64,000 bases of DNA. Source: Streptomyces antnestii (GTDB lineage Bacteria > Actinomycetota > Actinomycetes > Streptomycetales > Streptomycetaceae). Positions 60,731 to 64,000 of this stretch are shown here, piece after piece; positions within the stretch are counted from its first letter, which is position 1; each line of letters opens with the position of its first letter. The stretch covers positions 1 through 64,000 of the forward strand of contig NZ_RZYA01000023.1 of NCBI RefSeq assembly GCF_004005495.1, written 5' to 3'. The notes below the pieces were generated by a model, which was given only the letters and a program-made list of their open reading frames with translations, was not told the DNA's origin and made no database searches. Position numbers and translations under genes: made by a program.

Positions 60731-61010
60731 TCACTTCGCGTGGTGGCGGCGCAGATTGGCGGCGAGGATGCGGTCGAGTGTGCGGTCGGGCAGTAGGCGG
60801 GTCAGGCGGGTGACGAGGGCTGCGTCTCGGCCCGCGGTGTAGCGGGGGCGGGGTCTGCGGGTCGTCACTGCCTTGGCGATGACTCGGGCTGCGGCGTCGG
60901 CGGTCAGGCCTGACGCGGTGCGCGTGGCCATCAGCTTGCTGTTCGCCTGGATCAGGTAGGCGTAGCGCTCTTCGTGCTCGAGCGGCGGTCCGTATGTCAG
61001 TGGGCGGCCA
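60731..61010 (-). pseudogene. Short-chain dehydrogenase, C-terminal remnant
   Basis: Residues YLIQANSKLMATRTASGLTA, RVIAKAVTTRRPRPRYTAGR and LTRLLPDRTLDRILAANLRR match the C-terminal quarter of SDRs of the ketoacyl-reductase type. Sequence upstream of about 61010 in the same frame is unrelated, so the NAD-binding and catalytic parts are gone. Confidence 0.7.
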
Positions 61011-61142
61011 CAAGTTCCATTGCCAGACAGATAGTTGACAGGTCGCGTACGCGGTGGGCGCGGTAGGGCGTCGGGCGGTCGCGGTGTGCCCGCCAGGAGC
61101 GGTTGGTGTCCAGCCATGAGCGCCGGCCGGCGGATTCGGCGG

Positions 61143-62813
61143 TCATGGAATTTCCGCCCTGTCGGCCCGCCGGCGTTCGAAAACGAGCCGCACGGCCGCG
61201 GAGCCTTCACCGACCGCCGCGGCGACCCGCTTGACGCTGCCGCTGCGTACGTCTCCGACGCAGAAGACGCCGGGCATGCTCGTCTCGAAGGGGAACGGTG
61301 CTCGCATGTCCGCCGGAAGGCCGGTGAGGTCGTGCCCGGTGAGCAGGAAGCCCTTGGAGTCGGTGGCCAGTTGGTCGTCGAGCCATCCGGTGCAAGGGGT
61401 CGCGCCGATGAACACGAACACCGCGCCGACGTCCAAGGCCGAGTGTTCCCCGGAGGCGTGGTTGACGACCTCGAGCCCCGTGACCGACGAATCCCCCGTG
61501 ATGCCGACCGCCTCCGTACGAACCCGGACGTCGATCCTCGGGTTGGAGACGATCGCGTCGATCAGGTAGCGGGACATCGAGTGGTCCAAGTCCGCTCCGC
61601 GGACCAGGAGATGCACCCGATCGCAGGTCCGGGACAGGAACATCGCGGCCTGACCCGCCGAGTTCGCGCCGCCGATCACGGCCACCGGCCGTCCGCGCGA
61701 GTGTTTGGCCTCCGTCACTGTGGCGGCGTAGTAGACACCGTTGCCCTCCCACGCCTCGATGCCGGGGACGGCCAGGCGCCGGTACTCGGCTCCGGTGGCG
61801 ATGATGACGTCGCGAGCCCTGAAGACCCGCCCGTCGTCGCAGGTGACCATGTGCAGGCCGGCGCGGCTGGTGAAGGCCGTGGCCCGGGCGTTCCGGTGGA
61901 GCTCGACCCCGAACTTCGTGGCCTGGATCGTCCCGCGGGCGGCCAGCTCGGCGCCGGAGAGACCGGCGGGGAAACCGAGGTAGTTCTCGATCCTCGACGA
62001 CGTACCTGCCTGGCCCCCGAAGGCCGCCGCATCGATGAGAGCCGTATCGAGACCCTCCGAAGCGCCGTACACCGCTGCCGCCAGACCGCCCGGGCCGCCG
62101 CCCACGACCAGCAGATCGCAGACGTCATGCTCGGGGGCGGTCGCGCCCGGCGGCTCCCCGAACTCGGCGGCGAGGTCGGCCGGGTCGGGATTGCGCAGCA
62201 GTGGCCGGCCGGGGATCAGGACGATGGGGAGGTCCGAGACGGGGACCTGGAGCTCACGCAGGAGCGCCTCGGCGTCCGAGTGCTCTTCGAGGTCCATCCA
62301 GCGGACAGCCGTCCTGCTCAGCGAGAACGCTTGCAGCAGCCGGCGGCACCGCTCGTCGTAGCGGGAACCGATGACGGTCAGGCCGGCGCCTCTTCGCAGC
62401 AGATTCGCCCGGCGTTCGAGGAAGGTCCGAAGGATGTACTCGCTCAGCTCGGGGTCCTGCGCGACGAGCAGCTGGATCTGGTGCACCGATACGCGGAGCA
62501 GTCGGCCCGGTGTCCGCATCACACCGTAGAAGCGCGAGCGCTCGCCCGTCAGCATCCCGATCTCGCCCAGGAACTCCCTCGGTCCGAAGGATGCGACCAG
62601 GCGCTCGTCCGCCGCGCCGAGTCGTTCGACGATGTCCGCGGTCCCTTCAAGGACGACGAAGAAGTCGTAGGACGGATCGCCCGCCGAGAAGAGGACGTCG
62701 CCCGAGGCGGCCGAGAGCTCCGCCCCGAGTGCCGTCAGCCGCGTGAGGTGATCGCCGGAGAGCGGCGCGATCGGGGCCCACGACGGGTCCCTGCCTCGTT
62801 CGACGTCGGCCAT
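61143..62813 (-). CDS. Thioredoxin-reductase-like flavoprotein with cyclic-nucleotide-binding domain, no CxxC
   Basis: 556 residues. Residues about 20-140 form a cNMP-binding domain (DVLFSAGDPSYDFFVVLEGT, GPREFLGEIGML). About 150-220 is a thioredoxin-like region. From about 235 lies a two-domain pyridine-nucleotide oxidoreductase (LLVVGGGPGGLAAAVYGASE; VAVIGGANSAGQAAMFLS; GVFCVGDVRSGSVKR). The redox-active CATC of thioredoxin reductases is replaced by YYAATVTEA, so it cannot reduce thioredoxin in the normal way. ATG 62813 was chosen from family starts. Confidence 0.88.
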   Translation of the reverse strand: MADVERGRDPSWAPIAPLSGDHLTRLTALGAELSAASGDVLFSAGDPSYDFFVVLEGTADIVERLGAADERLVASFGPREFLGEIGMLTGERSRFYGVMRTPGRLLRVSVHQIQLLVAQDPELSEYILRTFLERRANLLRRGAGLTVIGSRYDERCRRLLQAFSLSRTAVRWMDLEEHSDAEALLRELQVPVSDLPIVLIPGRPLLRNPDPADLAAEFGEPPGATAPEHDVCDLLVVGGGPGGLAAAVYGASEGLDTALIDAAAFGGQAGTSSRIENYLGFPAGLSGAELAARGTIQATKFGVELHRNARATAFTSRAGLHMVTCDDGRVFRARDVIIATGAEYRRLAVPGIEAWEGNGVYYAATVTEAKHSRGRPVAVIGGANSAGQAAMFLSRTCDRVHLLVRGADLDHSMSRYLIDAIVSNPRIDVRVRTEAVGITGDSSVTGLEVVNHASGEHSALDVGAVFVFIGATPCTGWLDDQLATDSKGFLLTGHDLTGLPADMRAPFPFETSMPGVFCVGDVRSGSVKRVAAAVGEGSAAVRLVFERRRADRAEIP

Positions 62814-62895
62814 GTGATGCCTTCCTTCACCTGGGCGGCAAGCATGATCTGTCCTTGGAGTAACCAATGCTCCGACGGGCCCGGCAACCTGTCCC

Positions 62896-63042
62896 TCACC
62901 TGAAGAGGTGAGAGGCCTGCGGTCACGAAGGCCGGATCACCTGAACCGGTGAGCGTCCGGTGGGCGGCCGACGTGGACCTCCGACCCACCTCGCCATCAC
63001 GCGAACAGGTGAGGGTGCCGGCTCAGTCACGTATTCAGGTGA
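62896..63042. promoter_or_regulatory. Array of four TCAC-N7-GGTGA operator-like sites
   Basis: Four 16-bp sites fit an ideal palindrome TCACCTGAACAGGTGA: TCACCTGAAGAGGTGA (62896-62911), TCACCTGAACCGGTGA (62937-62952), TCACGCGAACAGGTGA (62997-63012) and TCACGTATTCAGGTGA (63027-63042). The first is inside the perfect inverted repeat CTCACCTGAAGAGGTGAG. All lie in the gap between the divergent flavoprotein and zinc-finger genes. Confidence 0.75.
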
Positions 63043-63178
63043 TGCCGTGCCCCGCGTCCGCGCGCGACCATGTCACCGTCCGGCGAGCGTTCGCCGACGG
63101 CGGACCTTCACGTCAGGCTGGCAGGGAACGGTGGTCGGGCCAGATCGTCCCGGCGCGCTGCGACGTGGAGGAGAGCTC

Positions 63179-63535
63179 ATGATTCCCGAGAACGCTGTTG
63201 ACCCGTCGGTGCCGCCGAGTGGCACGGGCTGCGTCGAATGCGACGAGGTCGGTGGGTGGTGGGTGCATCTGCGGCGCTGTGCCCTGTGCGGGCACGTCGG
63301 CTGCTGCGACGACTCCCCGGCCAAGCACGGCACGGCACACGCCCAGTCCACCGGGCACCCGGTGATCCGCAGCTTCGAGCCGGGTGAGGCCTGGTTCTGG
63401 AACTACGCCACGTCCGAATACTTCGAGAGCGGCCCTGAGCTGGCCCCGCCGTTGAGCCACCCCGCCGATCAGCCGGTTCCCGGCCCGGCCGGCCGGGTTC
63501 CCGCCGACTGGACCGAACGACTCGACGCGCACTGA
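63179..63535 (+). CDS. UBP-type zinc-finger protein
   Basis: 118 residues. CVECDEVGGWWVHLRRCALC then GHVGCCDDSPAKHGTAHAQS and TGHPVIRSFEPGEAWFWNY make a zf-UBP domain, with Cys and His ligands for zinc. Such proteins bind C-terminal Gly-Gly tails in eukaryotes; the bacterial role is unknown. GGAGGA (63167-63172) is 6 nt before ATG 63179. It is divergent from the cNMP-domain flavoprotein; in actinobacteria these two genes are often neighbours, as I recall. Confidence 0.9.
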   Translation: MIPENAVDPSVPPSGTGCVECDEVGGWWVHLRRCALCGHVGCCDDSPAKHGTAHAQSTGHPVIRSFEPGEAWFWNYATSEYFESGPELAPPLSHPADQPVPGPAGRVPADWTERLDAH

Positions 63536-63565
63536 AGCCCCCGTCCAGCGCGTGATCACCACGCG

Positions 63566-63606
63566 CCGGACAGGTCCTTACGGCCCCCGGACAGGTCCTT
63601 ACGGCC
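63566..63606. repeat. 20-bp direct repeat, two units
   Basis: CCGGACAGGTCCTTACGGCC occurs at 63566-63585 and 63587-63606, with a shortened third piece (TCCTTACGGACTG) at about 63611. Confidence 0.85.
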
Positions 63607-63629
63607 TGTCGTCTCCTTACGGACTGTCG

Positions 63630-63752
63630 TCATCCCTGGCGGGCCTTGAACCGGGGGTCCCGCTTGTTGATCACGAAGGTCTTGCCGCGGCGGCGGACCA
63701 CCTGCGCGCCCGGCTTGGCCTTCAGCGAGTGCAGCGAATTACGTACCTTCAT
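63630..63752 (-). CDS. rpmJ: Ribosomal protein L36, cysteine-free form
   Basis: 40 residues: [20 protein letters not shown] then [20 protein letters not shown]. It has the L36 fold length but none of the zinc-binding Cys/His residues of the ordinary 37-residue L36. In Streptomyces such C-minus paralogues are known to be made under zinc starvation by Zur control; no clear Zur box could be seen in the last bases of the window. An AAGGA ribosome site lies about 7 nt upstream. Confidence 0.9.
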   Translation of the reverse strand: MKVRNSLHSLKAKPGAQVVRRRGKTFVINKRDPRFKARQG

Positions 63753-64000
63753 CGGCTCGTCCTTCCCTTGCCCCGCGCCGCCTGTGATGGCGGCGGGGAC
63801 ACGTCAACGTGGTCGGGCCCGCGCTTGTTCCCGCCGACGCGGGCGCCGCCACAGGCTGACGCGGCGCTGTCCGAACAGTCCGGCGGCTGCCACGACCGGA
63901 GTCATGCCACATCCGTCGTATGACTACGCCGGACAGGCGGGGCACGGAGGTCATTCGACTGAGGTGGAGTTGTGCCGCCGAGATCGTGACGGGCACATCC
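63753..64000. other. Window end, no gene supported
   Basis: About 250 bases upstream of rpmJ. Open frames are Arg/Ala-rich without family resemblance. It may hold the rpmJ promoter. Confidence 0.35.

Noticed and set aside
61035-62903. 622-residue plus-strand ORF
   Set aside because: Antisense to the well-defined flavoprotein; no family resemblance.
63566-63606. Possible CRISPR or iteron array
   Set aside because: Only two full units with one base between; no spacers and no cas or replication genes nearby.

Overview
The window looks like a Streptomyces chromosome (very high GC, GGAGG-type ribosome sites, many GTG/TTG starts, 1-8 nt ATGA/GTGA gene overlaps, a Streptomyces-type gas-vesicle cluster, ANTAR/STAS regulators and an F420-dependent enzyme). 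The many decayed genes, transposase scars and duplicated modules suggest an accessory part of the chromosome such as an arm. All names rest on reading the translations; no database search was run.

Layout. 1-2.1 kb: an IS481 transposase scar, an alpha/beta hydrolase and a divergent MerR regulator sharing an operator. 2.1-9.7 kb: gas-vesicle genes gvpO-A-F-G-J-L-S-K on the minus strand, divergent gvpY-gvpZ on the plus strand, with a CsbD-type stress protein on each side. 9.7-12.8 kb: an FAD oxidase fragment joined to a broken thiamine-diphosphate enzyme, then an enolase-superfamily enzyme. 12.9-17.7 kb: F420-dependent oxidoreductase, Ppx/GppA, a methyltransferase with decayed CDGSH and diiron-oxidase-like partners, and a PfpI-like protein. 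17.7-23.5 kb: small membrane protein, STAS and ANTAR regulators, a HAD phosphatase and a short-chain dehydrogenase pseudogene. 23.9-25.8 kb: UdgX, Ku and a SAP-like basic protein. 26-33 kb: MFS transporter, SseB-like protein, GrpE, a YagTSR-type molybdenum hydroxylase and a cysteine hydrolase.

33.4-37.4 kb: an Mrp/Mbh-type cation antiporter operon with mrpE and mrpD broken. 37.4-39.5 kb: a second methyltransferase-CDGSH-diiron module in which the opposite partners survive, then a DUF6131 protein. 39.5-43.6 kb: IS5-family transposase remnant, SDR/TetR pair and an integrase scar. 43.7-47.3 kb: DctA, PrpF and a divergent LysR regulator. 47.4-51.2 kb: a second SAP-like protein, second DUF6131, a Ku pseudogene, a cation diffusion facilitator and PolX. 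51.2-58.9 kb: a baeRF-type protein, an alcohol dehydrogenase, a two-component system with a COG4705 membrane protein, an orphan response regulator and a DinB protein. 59-64 kb: SDR/TetR pair, a cyclic-nucleotide-domain reductase and a UBP zinc-finger protein separated by a four-site operator-like array, and a cysteine-free ribosomal protein L36.

Main themes are stress and dormancy (gas vesicles, CsbD, STAS/ANTAR), break repair (Ku, UdgX, PolX) and redox metabolism. The strongest unusual signals are the reciprocally decayed duplicate module at 15-16.4 kb and 37.4-39.1 kb (with a possible third trace at 20.6 kb), the operator array at 62.9-63.0 kb, and the Ku-linked SAP-like proteins at two loci.
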